Source: Nitrospira sp. (GTDB lineage Bacteria; Nitrospirota; Nitrospiria; Nitrospirales; Nitrospiraceae). Taken from it: a stretch of 64,000 nt of DNA. The notes beneath the pieces are model-generated. The model did no database searches, was not told the DNA's origin, and worked only from the letters and a program-made list of their open reading frames with translations. Numbering within the stretch: position 1 is the first letter of the stretch; each line of letters begins with the position of its first letter. The stretch spans positions 248,001 to 312,000 of the forward strand of contig JARFXO010000003.1 in the NCBI GenBank assembly GCA_029194665.1, read 5' to 3'. This document shows, in pieces, positions 26,245-35,376 of this stretch. The position numbers and the translations under genes were made by a program.

Positions 26245-26565
26245 TTATGAGAGACATCGATTCCGAAGTCGACCGTTACAAAGGTAGCGGTGTGCCCCCC
26301 GTTTTACAAGCGACCAGGCTTCGGCTTCTCCCAGACCGATGCGGGTGCGGAGCTGCTGGACGTGTGTCCGATTATCGACCGACCACCGAGTGATCCAATC
26401 GGTCTGGGCAATCTCAAGGCTTCTCGGACGACCAGGCGCCGGGCTCACACTTTCCGCATAGACTGCATCGGGAATAACGATCTGATCGGCCAATTGATGC
26501 AACAAGCCAAGCGAGCTGATCCGAGCCAGCGCAATCGAGGGACTCGCGTCAAGGACGAGAATCAT
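26245..26565 (-). pseudogene. PIN-domain (DUF3368) toxin, C-terminally truncated
   Basis: VapC-like nuclease fragment. The N-terminal two thirds are typical of PIN/DUF3368: MILVLDASPSIALARI with the first catalytic Asp, LLHQLADQIVIPDAVYAE, DWITRWSVDN and the second acidic motif GLGEAEAW. After that the frame passes into unrelated sequence (KRGAHRYLCNGRLRN), and the region with the third Asp, which should complete the active site, is missing. The break lies next to the promoter region of the following antitoxin, suggesting a deletion or cassette junction. It overlaps the upstream UPF0175 gene as ATGA. Confidence 0.7.
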
Positions 26566-26840
26566 GCGTAAGGACGGGGTGGTGGAGCGGCTAATGTCCG
26601 CAGATCGTCGGGAAGGGCCTCCGCAGAATAGTCAAACCAGGGAATCTGATACTCGGTCAAGTAGGCCGGGAAGTCACTCAACGAGATCTGAAGAAATTCC
26701 GCTGCGCGAGCCCTTGCAGCTCTTCCGCGACGGACCAGGTCCAAGATGAGGGCGATCTTTGCTCCCTGACGTGCCTCGGCTTCTGTCCCAGGCACCTGCA
26801 GCGACTCAGGGGGAATATCGATCGTAAGCGGCTGTCTCAT
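26562..26840 (-). CDS. UPF0175 family antitoxin-like protein
   Basis: A 92-residue protein of the UPF0175 group, the usual partner of DUF3368 PIN toxins. Features are QPLTIDIPPESLQVPG, ARQGAKIALILDLVRRGRA and AAEFLQISLSDFPAYLTEYQIPWFDY. The middle part resembles a helix-turn-helix. The ATG at 26840 is preferred over an upstream frame extension because the domain begins there. ATGA overlap with the PIN gene indicates translational coupling. Confidence 0.75.
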   Translation of the reverse strand: MRQPLTIDIPPESLQVPGTEAEARQGAKIALILDLVRRGRAARARAAEFLQISLSDFPAYLTEYQIPWFDYSAEALPDDLRTLAAPPPRPYA

Positions 26841-26864
26841 AGCGAAAAGTGTAGCAGGTTGCAC

Positions 26865-28592
26865 TCAGCGAAACACGTTGGTCCGCGCCAGGTCGATGAT
26901 CTCGTCGCCGCGTCCGTTGAGCACCGCCTTGATCATAAAGAGACCGAACCCGATCATCTGATCCACCTTGATCGAGGGAGGCAGTGCCAGTTCCTGGCGA
27001 TTCACCGACACTTCAACTAAGGCCGGGCCGTCATGATTCAACGCGTCCGCCAGCATGGGACGGACCTGCTCCGGCGTCTCTGCCGTCAGCCCCAACAATC
27101 CCGCCGCTTCGGCGATCTGAGCAAAATTCGGGTTGTGCAGTGTCGTGGCGTAATCGAGAAAGCCCGCCGCCTTCATTTCAAGCTCAACAAAACCGAGTGA
27201 GTCGTTCTTGAAGACCACCAACTTGATCGGCAATCGCAACTGACGGAGCGACAGCAGGTCGCCTAAGAGCATGGCGAGGCCGCCGTCCCCGGACAAGGTG
27301 ATCACCTGACGACCGGGATGGCTCAGTTGCGCGCCGATCGCTTGAGGCAGGGCATTGGCCATTGATCCATGCGTGAAGGATCCCAGCAACCTCCGTTTGC
27401 CGTTCATCCTGAGGTACCGTGCCGCCCAAATGGTGGGAGTTCCCACATCGCAGCAGAAGATAGCGTCGTCAGCGGCAAGGTCATCGAGCACCTTGGCGAT
27501 GTATTGGGGATGGATCGGCTTTCGGCCCGGCTCTCCCGAGGCAAGATCGTCAAGTTCTTTACGCGCCATGTGATACAGTTGCAGGGCATTTGTCAGGTGT
27601 CGATCATCGTTCTTCCGTTCCAGCCTGGGCGATAAGGCTGCGAGCGTCGTTTTAACATCACCGATCAACCCCAGATCCACCCTGGTCCGTCGACCGATCT
27701 GCTCGCCGCGTAGATCGATTTGCACGACAGTGGCGTGATCTGGATAAAATTGCTGATAGGGGAAGTCGGTGCCGAGCATCAACAATGTCTCACAGTCCAT
27801 CATGGCATGGTAGCCGGAGGCAAATCCCAGCAACCCTGTCATCCCGACATCGAAGGGATTGTCGTACTCGATGAACTCCTTACCTCGCATGGCGTGAACA
27901 ATCGGCGCCTGCAGTTTGTCCGCCACTTCCATCAATTGATCGTGAGCGCCGGCGCAACCGGCGCCGCCTAGAATCGTGATCCGACGCGCGCCGTTCAACG
28001 CCTCCGCCAACCTGTCGAGCTGATCATCGGACGGTCGCACAGTCGGCGTTGCCTGTGCAAAGCTGAGGCGCGATTCGCTCACAGGGGCTGGTTGCAAGGC
28101 GATCTCGCCTGGTAGAACGATCACCGAGACACCGCGGCGCGACAAGGCGGTTTGCACCGCAATCTGGAGGAGGCGAGATATCTGCTCCGGCTGTGACACC
28201 AATTCGCAATAGTGACTACAGTCACGGAACAGCCGCTCCGGATGGGTTTCCTGGAAATAACCGCTGCCGATCTCGCGGCTTGGAATCTGAGCGGCGATCG
28301 CCAGGAGCGGGACACGGCTCCGGTGGGCACCGTACAGCCCATTGATCAGATGGAGATTTCCCGGCTCGCAGCTTCCGGCGCACACCGCCAGGCGCCCGGT
28401 CAGGTGAGCCTCGGCTCCGGCGGCGAATGCGGCTGTCTCTTCATGTCGCACGGCCACCCACCGGATATCCCCGCGCCGGCGGATGGAATCGGTAATCCCG
28501 TTGAGAGAGTCGCCCGCTACGCCATACACTCGCTTGACCCCAACGAGGGCCAGGCTGTCGACCAAGAGCTCCGCCACTGTTTTCTTGCTCAT
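26865..28592 (-). CDS. poxB: Pyruvate dehydrogenase (quinone)/pyruvate oxidase, PoxB-like
   Basis: Thiamine-diphosphate and FAD flavoenzyme converting pyruvate to acetate and CO2 while reducing quinone at the inner membrane. It has 575 residues, as PoxB. The N-terminus follows E. coli PoxB closely (VYGVAGDSLNGITDS, RHEETAAFAAGAEA with catalytic Glu, VCAGSCEPGNLHLINGLYGAHR, GSGYFQETHPERLF, GVSVIVLPGEIAL). The ThDP motif is GDGG to KND near residue 440. The C-terminal stretch NGRGDEIIDLARTN resembles the PoxB membrane-binding tail. The adjacent toxin-antitoxin DNA starts immediately after its stop. Confidence 0.9.
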   Translation of the reverse strand: MSKKTVAELLVDSLALVGVKRVYGVAGDSLNGITDSIRRRGDIRWVAVRHEETAAFAAGAEAHLTGRLAVCAGSCEPGNLHLINGLYGAHRSRVPLLAIAAQIPSREIGSGYFQETHPERLFRDCSHYCELVSQPEQISRLLQIAVQTALSRRGVSVIVLPGEIALQPAPVSESRLSFAQATPTVRPSDDQLDRLAEALNGARRITILGGAGCAGAHDQLMEVADKLQAPIVHAMRGKEFIEYDNPFDVGMTGLLGFASGYHAMMDCETLLMLGTDFPYQQFYPDHATVVQIDLRGEQIGRRTRVDLGLIGDVKTTLAALSPRLERKNDDRHLTNALQLYHMARKELDDLASGEPGRKPIHPQYIAKVLDDLAADDAIFCCDVGTPTIWAARYLRMNGKRRLLGSFTHGSMANALPQAIGAQLSHPGRQVITLSGDGGLAMLLGDLLSLRQLRLPIKLVVFKNDSLGFVELEMKAAGFLDYATTLHNPNFAQIAEAAGLLGLTAETPEQVRPMLADALNHDGPALVEVSVNRQELALPPSIKVDQMIGFGLFMIKAVLNGRGDEIIDLARTNVFR

Positions 28593-28700
28593 GGGGCCTT
28601 GGCGGTTAGGCAGATTCGTCGCGGCAGGAAAAGGGGCTTCAACTTCACATTCTTCCTGGGCGATTTCAATGTTTCGGATTACGGCGGTTCGGATTTACGG

Positions 28701-29132
28701 TCAGGGCTCTATGCCCATGCCCACGCCAAGACCGATTCTCGCCCGCAGGAGATCATGCCGAGTGACTGAGTACGCAACCACGCCGCCGCGCTCGACCGGG
28801 AGGCTGACGACTCGATGTTTCTCCATCATTTTCGCAGCCTCGGGAATTTCCGTCGATGGGGTGATCGTCAAGCGATCCTTCCGCATGATCTGTTCGGCCG
28901 ATAGCTTGTTCAGATCATGTCCCTTGTCGAGCGCCTTCATTGCATCAAACTCATTGATGAAGCCGAGATACGTACCCTTGGCATCCACCACCGGCGCCCC
29001 GGCCGTGTGGGTCGACAACAACGCCAGCGCAATGTCCATGCCGTTCTCTCCGGCGTGAAATACTAACGGATTGGTCGCGTCGATTTGACCGACGGTCTTG
29101 AGCCCGCCTACAGGCACACCTTCCATGGTCAT
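28701..29132 (-). CDS. CBS-domain pair protein
   Basis: A 143-residue protein made of two CBS motifs, which usually bind adenine nucleotides and sense energy state. The first covers about residues 10-65 (IDATNPLVFHAGENGMDIAL, GAPVVDAKGTYLGFINEFD) and the second about 75-135 (IMRKDRLTITPSTEIPEAAKMM, RVVSLPVERGG). The ATG at 29132 has GAGGAGG 5 bases upstream, so the longer frame from 29210 is rejected. It lies directly upstream of poxB on the same strand; co-expression is plausible. Confidence 0.85.
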   Translation of the reverse strand: MTMEGVPVGGLKTVGQIDATNPLVFHAGENGMDIALALLSTHTAGAPVVDAKGTYLGFINEFDAMKALDKGHDLNKLSAEQIMRKDRLTITPSTEIPEAAKMMEKHRVVSLPVERGGVVAYSVTRHDLLRARIGLGVGMGIEP

Positions 29133-29369
29133 GAGATCCTCCTCAAGGAGTTGCTTGGTACAGTTCGTTGATCGTCTGTTTTTGAGTCGTACCGGTTTCC
29201 ATGCGTCCATTCCTTCTTAGGACAGTTCGTGAGGGTGAACGTGACTCCGCTGACCTTCCCTCGCTTAGCCACGATGATCGCCGAGGACGCCACAGCGTGA
29301 ACAATGTGTTTGTCGTGAGCGGCAAGACGGAATTTGTATCGGGTCTAACGGACTCACGAGCATGTCTGT

Positions 29370-30197
29370 TTACGGCCTCTTGTCGGGGGCAAAGGCGACG
29401 TCCGTGACTTTGTGCTCATCATCCACGAGGAGTACGGCAGTATCGCCTGCGGAGAGCGTCGCCAGCTTCGTCTGAATAAGCGGTCTCACCTTGTAGGTGT
29501 GGTCTTTGCCGTCCTTGGTTTGAATGACGATGGTATTGTCCTTTAAAGGCATCACGATTCTTCCAGAAACCTGAGCAAGGTTGCCTGTCAGAGGGGATTT
29601 CTTCTGCCAAAGTTCTGCCGCACGATGGACAGCTTCTTTGCTTCCAAACGTGACGTCGACGATCTTATCCAACTCGTCGATGAGAAACACGGCATCCACG
29701 CCGACTGGAACTGAGGCGACCTTGCTTCGGGCGACCGGCCGGATGAAATAAGACGCTTCCGTGCCGGCGGCTGTGCGCACTACAGCCTTGTCATGCCCGG
29801 TCTCCATCGGTTCGACGAGCTGACCATGAACGACCGAGTGGTGGCTCGACTCTCCTATCACATGCACATCTACAAGAAGATTCTGGTCGTTGACGATCAG
29901 CTCGATCCGATTGCCCACTTTCAAGTCCGGTAATCCCTTGGCCTTCCGTACCTCCATTGGAATGAATCGCGGTTGCAGCTCGCCGGTATTAATTCTCGCC
30001 TGATCGCTCCTGACTTCATCCACCGTGCCAAGGAGTACCCGGTCTCCTGGGAGTAGCTGCGGGTGCATTGGTTCCGTCTGGGTCGCCGCGCCGCTGAAGG
30101 ACGCCGTCGAGAGACACCACACCGACAAGGCGACGACTCGCGCCAGCGTGGTGCGGGTTAAGTAACGATCCTGCTCGGAATGCTGTTGAGTCCACAT
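29370..30197 (-). CDS. Secreted protein with three internal repeats
   Basis: A 275-residue exported protein of unrecognised family. A signal peptide of about 38 residues ends near SFSGAA. The mature protein has three degenerate repeats of 60-75 residues. Repeats 2 and 3 share the pattern 'V.T..G....Y.(I/V)RP..(R/Q)(S/T)K(V/L)A...G..AV.L(I/V)D(D/E)..K(I/V)(V/T)DV.F'; repeat 1 is more diverged (LPGDRVLLGTVDEVRSDQARI). The repeats look like small beta-barrels. GGAGG lies 8 bases before the ATG at 30197. It is encoded 36 bp downstream of the XRE/S24 regulator, which may control it. Confidence 0.65.
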   Translation of the reverse strand: MWTQQHSEQDRYLTRTTLARVVALSVWCLSTASFSGAATQTEPMHPQLLPGDRVLLGTVDEVRSDQARINTGELQPRFIPMEVRKAKGLPDLKVGNRIELIVNDQNLLVDVHVIGESSHHSVVHGQLVEPMETGHDKAVVRTAAGTEASYFIRPVARSKVASVPVGVDAVFLIDELDKIVDVTFGSKEAVHRAAELWQKKSPLTGNLAQVSGRIVMPLKDNTIVIQTKDGKDHTYKVRPLIQTKLATLSAGDTAVLLVDDEHKVTDVAFAPDKRP

Positions 30198-30232
30198 CTT
30201 TGTGCCCTCCTTTGTGACAGATCGACATACGT

Positions 30233-30880
30233 TCAGAGATTCTTTCTGAGCCGGACGACTTTTCCACACACTGCATCCTCGCTCGCCACCGGAATGGCGT
30301 CATACTTCCGGTTCAACGGATGGAGGATGCAGTGGGTGCCGACACGTTTCACCTGACGCAGGAGCATGGATTCTGAATCGCCATCCCGATGACGCGCGAT
30401 CACATAGTCGTTCGGTTCCCACTCGAGGTCGGGATTGACAAAAATCATTTCCTCTTTGCTGAAGAGGGGCTCCATCGAATCGTCTTGGACTTTCACGGCG
30501 AAGGTGCGCGTTCCGGACACGTCGGTCGCCTCGATCATTGCCTCGGCCTGGAGAAAATCAGGAAGGGTTTTCAGTGATACAACCTGACCCATTTGATCCC
30601 AGCGCAGCAGGGGAAACTGTTGGAGTTGACCCGCCGTGGAATGATGAGCCTTGACCGGCAATTCAACCGTCGTTCGGACATGCGGCGACAGGCCGGTGCG
30701 CAGGAAGTCTGCGTTCATCCGGAAATATTTCGCAAATTTGTCCCAGACCGCGGGATCGTCGGGGGTTCTGTTGGCGAGAATATTGGTGATCGTTCGGAGA
30801 GAGACTCCGACCGATAATGCCAATTCCCTTTCCGTTAAACCCTCGCCTAATTCCCTGTGGATGAGGCCTTTGAGATTCAC
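30233..30880 (-). CDS. XRE-family regulator with S24/LexA-like C-terminal domain
   Basis: A 215-residue repressor resembling phage CI/LexA-type proteins. The helix-turn-helix lies at residues 15-45 (GLTERELALSVGVSLRTITNILA). The C-terminal S24 domain is at about 120-210, with the nucleophile Ser in QDDSMEPLF and a candidate Lys general base in LLRQVKRVG. NPDLEWEPNDYVIARHRDGD is the typical Lon-like strand region. No Ala-Gly cleavage site is obvious. No phage structural genes are nearby, so it is a resident regulator. Confidence 0.8.
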   Translation of the reverse strand: MNLKGLIHRELGEGLTERELALSVGVSLRTITNILANRTPDDPAVWDKFAKYFRMNADFLRTGLSPHVRTTVELPVKAHHSTAGQLQQFPLLRWDQMGQVVSLKTLPDFLQAEAMIEATDVSGTRTFAVKVQDDSMEPLFSKEEMIFVNPDLEWEPNDYVIARHRDGDSESMLLRQVKRVGTHCILHPLNRKYDAIPVASEDAVCGKVVRLRKNL

Positions 30881-31198
30881 AGTGAAGGTCCCTCCCCGAT
30901 TCGATGGCGACGTTCAGGAGCTGACTTAATACGCTACGGATCCGGGCAGTCAGTACCTTTCATTTCATGAGCTCCTGCGATTCGATATCCTGTGCTGCGC
31001 GTAAAGTCTTACAGATTGTACGGTCTCGCGCTATCAGGGAATAAACGGTTCGTTTGTCGAATTGGACGATAAAGATTCTGTCGTTTTATAAAGGACAACG
31101 ATGGGGCGGTGAGTCAGATGGGTCGCGAGGACGATCAGGGTGCAGGATTACACCGGATACCGTAACCTCCGCTTAGCTGCTGTTTTGATCCGTAGCCG
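30881..31198. other. Intergenic region upstream of the XRE/S24 gene
   Basis: About 320 bp with no gene. It should hold the minus-strand promoter of the repressor. A short inverted pair TCGTT...AACGA (about 31079-31100) surrounding TTTATAAAGG could be an operator, but the match is weak. Confidence 0.35.
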
Positions 31199-33205
31199 TT
31201 ACGGTGGAAGCTTCTGCCACCGATTCACATATTCTTGAACTGCCGTGACAAACGCCGCATGACTCCAGGTCAAAGGGGAAACCGAAAGTGGGACACCGGA
31301 GTAAGGGTGAATCTGTTCCGAGAACACTCCCGAAGGCAGTGCATGGCGGCTGCACCATTCGAACAGCGGCAGCGCTCCTTTCAGGTCCTCCTTGCTAGTC
31401 GCCGTCGCAATGAGCCACTGAGCGAGCCAGAGCGTGCAGATGAACCAGGGGTTTCCAGGAACGTTCTCAAGATCCTGACTCTGCCGGTGATAGCCATCGC
31501 CCTCGTACCGAGCCATGCCGCCGATGTCGGTCTTCACCCAGAGGCGTTCTTGCACAGCCTTCATGGTCCGCACGATGCGCGGATCGTCCGGTGGTAACAT
31601 GCCGAAATACCACAGCCCGCACAGCGATGAATCAAGAGTTTCATCGATGGTCCAGCTTTCATCCGAGGCTCGATTCGCCATCCTGACAAAGCGATTCAAT
31701 CCCGGGCTGTAGAGGACTTGTTCTACGCCTTTCTTGATTTGGTCTGCCGCAGCACTGTAACGCCCAGCGAGCGCCTCCTCTCCGAAGGCTTTCGCAAAGC
31801 GTGCAGCAGCGACGAGGCCGCTCCACACGGCTCCGCAGGTAAAGGCCAAGACGCCGCGCCGTTCTTCCCAGAGGTCGTAGGAAGATAATGGCAATCCCGT
31901 GGCTGCATCGCGATAATTCGTCATGAAGTCTGCGGCGCGGACGATCAACGACCGGTACAGCGGCTTGATATACTCGACATTTTTCCACGTCCCGAACCGG
32001 TTCCAGAGCGCCCAGAGGACGAGGGCGGTCTCGTCTTCCTGAATCGGCAACTCCTTCCGGCCGGCGCGCACCCATGGATGCCAGCTCGAGGCCAACGTGC
32101 CGTCCGGATTATATTTGTGGAGCAAATATCCTTCCTTGGTCAGGACCCGGTCGCAGAAGGGATAAAAGGGACGCGCGACTTCCAGGAATCCCGCCAAGTC
32201 CAGCGCATAAGCGACCATCGCCCCATCGCGAGGCCACATGTAAGAGTAGGTATCGCGCACGTCAGAGGCGATGTCGGAGTCATTGGCGGCGACGATGGCG
32301 CCTTCGTTGTCGATCTGCGTGCGTATGATGAGCAGACTCAGGCAGTAGAGTCGACAAATCTCAGCCGGCAGATCGACGAAGTCCGGTCGGTGTGCATCCA
32401 ACCAGAGCTGCCAGTACGAGGCGGTTCGATCGATAAAGGTCCAAGGGCCACGGTGGCGCACAGACCGATTGAGTCGTGTCACCTCGTCAAAGTTCGAGCC
32501 GACCGCCAGCCAGTAGTACGCGGTTTGCGTGGCGCGGGCCGGCACAACGAGATGGACTGCTACGGTGGAATCGACCGATCCTTGCGCAATCGGGTTCCCC
32601 GAGAGCAGACCATCTTCGGCGTCCTTCCATGTGCCCTTCAGGTTGTTGACCTCCTTGTGGCCGCAGGCCCATTGATGGAGGCCGATGTGCCAGCCCTGGA
32701 CGGAATCCGGCACATCCTCCGGTCGTTTGCCCGGCACCGCCGCGTTGATGAGGAACCACCGCGGGCCCTTGTAATGGTAGATCGCCCGGCGCTCCGGTTC
32801 ATAGTACGCCGTGTCGCCTAGCTCGTGCCCTGAGATATGAAAGTCATGATGAAAAAACAGCCGCACCTCGCGGTCATGGTCTGCCGTGTTTCTGACTTCG
32901 ATACGACGAAGGTAGAGATTCTCGTGAAAATCCACGGCGTCCTGACAACTCACATCAAGTTGGAGATCCGGATGGGAGAGGTCGACCTGAGTCACCAGCG
33001 TTTCATGGGAATACCGCAGTCGCCGACTCCAACGTGGATCGTCCAGCCACACGAACCGCCCATCGGCCCAGACGCCGAAACGGCAAACATGCCCATCGGT
33101 ATGATTTTCCAAGCCAACATGCGGCCAATAGAGATCACGAAGCTGATAGCTACCGTCGAAGTTGAGGAGCAGCGACCCATTGCCAAGAGGCAGATCACGC
33201 GGCAC
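31199..33205 (-). CDS. Glycoside hydrolase family 15 (glucoamylase-type)
   Basis: Releases glucose from alpha-glucans or related oligosaccharides. It has 668 residues. The N-terminal beta-sandwich (PRDLPLGNGSLLLNFDGSY, LRDLYWPHVGLENH) precedes the (alpha/alpha)6 catalytic domain from about residue 270, with DTYSYMWPRDGAMVAYALD, the general acid Glu in YDLWEERRG and the general base Glu in PSGVFSEQIHP. The GTG at 33205 matches the usual N-terminus. There is no signal peptide, so it acts on cytoplasmic glucan, which fits the alpha-glucan phosphorylase encoded nearby. Confidence 0.9.
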   Translation of the reverse strand: MPRDLPLGNGSLLLNFDGSYQLRDLYWPHVGLENHTDGHVCRFGVWADGRFVWLDDPRWSRRLRYSHETLVTQVDLSHPDLQLDVSCQDAVDFHENLYLRRIEVRNTADHDREVRLFFHHDFHISGHELGDTAYYEPERRAIYHYKGPRWFLINAAVPGKRPEDVPDSVQGWHIGLHQWACGHKEVNNLKGTWKDAEDGLLSGNPIAQGSVDSTVAVHLVVPARATQTAYYWLAVGSNFDEVTRLNRSVRHRGPWTFIDRTASYWQLWLDAHRPDFVDLPAEICRLYCLSLLIIRTQIDNEGAIVAANDSDIASDVRDTYSYMWPRDGAMVAYALDLAGFLEVARPFYPFCDRVLTKEGYLLHKYNPDGTLASSWHPWVRAGRKELPIQEDETALVLWALWNRFGTWKNVEYIKPLYRSLIVRAADFMTNYRDAATGLPLSSYDLWEERRGVLAFTCGAVWSGLVAAARFAKAFGEEALAGRYSAAADQIKKGVEQVLYSPGLNRFVRMANRASDESWTIDETLDSSLCGLWYFGMLPPDDPRIVRTMKAVQERLWVKTDIGGMARYEGDGYHRQSQDLENVPGNPWFICTLWLAQWLIATATSKEDLKGALPLFEWCSRHALPSGVFSEQIHPYSGVPLSVSPLTWSHAAFVTAVQEYVNRWQKLPP

Positions 33206-33425
33206 GTGCCGTCCCTTTCTCCACTCATTCCCGTCGATCGGAATGAGCCGCTGGGGTAGGGGGCCTATTTACACATCTTTTCACGGTTGTGTGCAAGCGG
33301 CCGACGTGGTGGGCCGATCAGAAACGTCGAATGATTCGGGGACGGTGGGATACCGGTTGACTCCTTCTCTGAAGTATCGAATCGCCGATGAAGAGAGAGG
33401 TGCAGAGCTTGCGCGCATAGGCTTA

Positions 33426-34067
33426 TCACTCAACGATCCACACCGCGTACCCGGTCGCCTGTTGCAGCAGCTTCCGCGTGATGCCGCCAAAAAAGAGTTT
33501 TTTCAGACCTGACACGCCGTGCCGACCGACTACGATGGTCTGATAACGACCCTTTCGAGCCTCTTCAAGAATAGTTCCGACGACATTGTCTTCCTCGCCG
33601 AACTTCAGGCGGATCCGAGAAGCAGGAAAACCGGTCCCCTCGAGCGTCTGATGAGCCTTCGACAAAATATTGGATTCCAGCTTCTGCTCCTTCCGATACC
33701 AGGTCTTCCGATCTTTCCTGAGTTGCTTGCCTAACTGTTCCTCACGAACAGGATCTTCGGATCCTCCATGCTCCCGTAAAACCGGTGGCAGTGGGTTAAG
33801 AACATGAAAGAGCGTCACGTTCACACCGGAAGTAGAACGGAGTAGCCGTCCCACATATTTCACCGCCCTGATTGAATCCTTGGAGCCGTCAACCGCAACG
33901 AGAATCCGAATGGAAAGGTTGCTCCGATCGGTTGAGGACCGCCGCCCGACCTTGCTCCGGTCGGCTCGCTTCGGCAATGCAGGCTGAGGGGTGGAACGAG
34001 AGATGGGCAACTCCTGCTTCATGGTCAACGTCTTGCGAACAGGAAATTGACCATCTTCGGTCGTCAT
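33426..34067 (-). CDS. Universal stress protein (UspA family)
   Basis: A 213-residue protein with one Usp domain, about residues 55-213: IRILVAVDGSKDSIRAVKYV, VTLFHVLNP, TIVVGRHGVSGLKKLFFGG and TRKLLQQATGYAVWIVE. The glycine motif GxxG(9-10)G(S/T) of ATP-binding Usps is present in part (GRHGVSGLKKLFFGGIT). The first 50 residues are a basic, low-complexity extension. AAGGTCGCG precedes the ATG. It sits between GH15 and the response regulator. Confidence 0.85.
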   Translation of the reverse strand: MTTEDGQFPVRKTLTMKQELPISRSTPQPALPKRADRSKVGRRSSTDRSNLSIRILVAVDGSKDSIRAVKYVGRLLRSTSGVNVTLFHVLNPLPPVLREHGGSEDPVREEQLGKQLRKDRKTWYRKEQKLESNILSKAHQTLEGTGFPASRIRLKFGEEDNVVGTILEEARKGRYQTIVVGRHGVSGLKKLFFGGITRKLLQQATGYAVWIVE

Positions 34068-34707
34068 CGCGACCTTACCAAGAGGATGTGGTTTGCAGGC
34101 TCAACACAGACAGCACTCTTCACAAGATTAATAGAGGGTGGATGAAGTTGAGCGGTACTCTTGTACATACCTTGTAGAGAGATCTTAGAAGCTATCGCGC
34201 CATTGCGCTATCGTTGTTCATAGGTTCGATCATGTCATAAATTCTTGGATTTGGTCTGTCCTGCCGATCAAGGCGGATCTGCTAGGGGTTATCCTAGCTG
34301 ACCGGATTGGAAGTTTTGAGCTAATCCAATACGAGGTGGATACGATAGTGGGGGAATTCGGTTGCAGCGTTATTCAAGAATCCCAAAACGATGGTAGGGT
34401 TGAAGGAACTCGTCGCCGGACCGGATCACTACATGGACTTGGCTTCTGAGAGGTCGAGTAGATTGGACCCTTTTCCATATCTGACTGTGACAACGAGATC
34501 GAACAATCCACGAGATCGGAGAATCCAATTGAGTAAGAACCGGACCATCGGTGTCGACATCTGTCTCCCGGAACGCGAACCCACCATGAATGGTCGCGAC
34601 AAGATCGGGAAGGATGGAACACCTTGACTCTGTGATCCATTGATTCGGCAGGTTCTTTGCGCAGATTGCCTCTCGGCCACGTGCCCCAGAAGACGGATGG
34701 TGGACTC
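34068..34707. other. Intergenic stretch between Usp and response regulator genes
   Basis: About 640 bp between divergent genes. Short open frames on both strands show no family features. It should contain promoters for both genes. A small GCGC/GCGC hairpin lies near 34198-34209. I see no further structure. Confidence 0.4.
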
Positions 34708-35331
34708 ATGTTTAAGATTCTGATTGCCGATGATTTCCCCGTCCTCCGGGAAGGCGTCAAAGAGGTCTTGAGCAACGTCATGTCTGTCACAATCGGAGAA
34801 GCCGCCGACATCCCGGGAATGCTTCAGCTCATCAGGACTCAACCTTGGGATGTCGTCGTCCTGGATGTCAATATGCCGGGTGGGAGCTCAGTCAACGCGC
34901 TTCGTGACGTCAAACGCGAGTATCCCAGGCTTCCGGTTCTTGTGTTGAGCATGTATCCGGAGGAACAGTACGCGCTACGGATGTTTAAGGCCGGCGCCAA
35001 TGGATACCTCACCAAAACGGCCATTCCCACCGAATTGGTGCAAGCCGTCAAGAAAGTCCTCGGCGGCGGCAACTACGTCACCCCGCGGATTGCCGAGCAA
35101 CTGGCCGTCGCCTACGGATTCCCCACCAGGCATCGCGACCAACTCAGCAACCGTGAGCTGGAGGTCTTGCGCCTGATCGCCTCGGGCAAGACCGGCACGG
35201 AGATCGCCGCCGAACTGTCTCTGAGCGTGACGACCATCATCACCTATCGGGCGCGCATTCTCGAGAAACTCCACCTGAGAAACAACATGGAGCTCACGCG
35301 ATACGCGCTGGAACAGAAGCTGGTTGTGTGA
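34708..35331 (+). CDS. NarL/LuxR-family response regulator
   Basis: A 207-residue two-component regulator. The receiver domain (1-120) has the acidic pair in ILIADDFPVLREG, phosphoacceptor Asp in VVVLDVNMPGG, Ser in VLSMYPEE and Lys in YLTKTA. The LuxR-type helix-turn-helix is at 143-205 (LSNRELEVLRLIASGKTGTEIAAELSLSVTTI). The ATG at 34708 marks the native N-terminus. No histidine kinase is in the window, so it is an orphan here. Its neighbours suggest it could govern the carbon island or nar, but no operator was identified. Confidence 0.9.
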   Translation: MFKILIADDFPVLREGVKEVLSNVMSVTIGEAADIPGMLQLIRTQPWDVVVLDVNMPGGSSVNALRDVKREYPRLPVLVLSMYPEEQYALRMFKAGANGYLTKTAIPTELVQAVKKVLGGGNYVTPRIAEQLAVAYGFPTRHRDQLSNRELEVLRLIASGKTGTEIAAELSLSVTTIITYRARILEKLHLRNNMELTRYALEQKLVV

Positions 35332-35376
35332 TCCGGTCGACGTGTTTTCTGGACGGCGCACGCAACGATGGTCTCA

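Noticed and set aside
30233..30880. Prophage marked by the CI-like repressor
   Set aside because: No integrase, structural, lysis or replication genes surround it; neighbours are metabolic.
34374..34842. Minus-strand frames upstream of the response regulator
   Set aside because: They run into the antisense of the receiver domain and have no protein-like composition.
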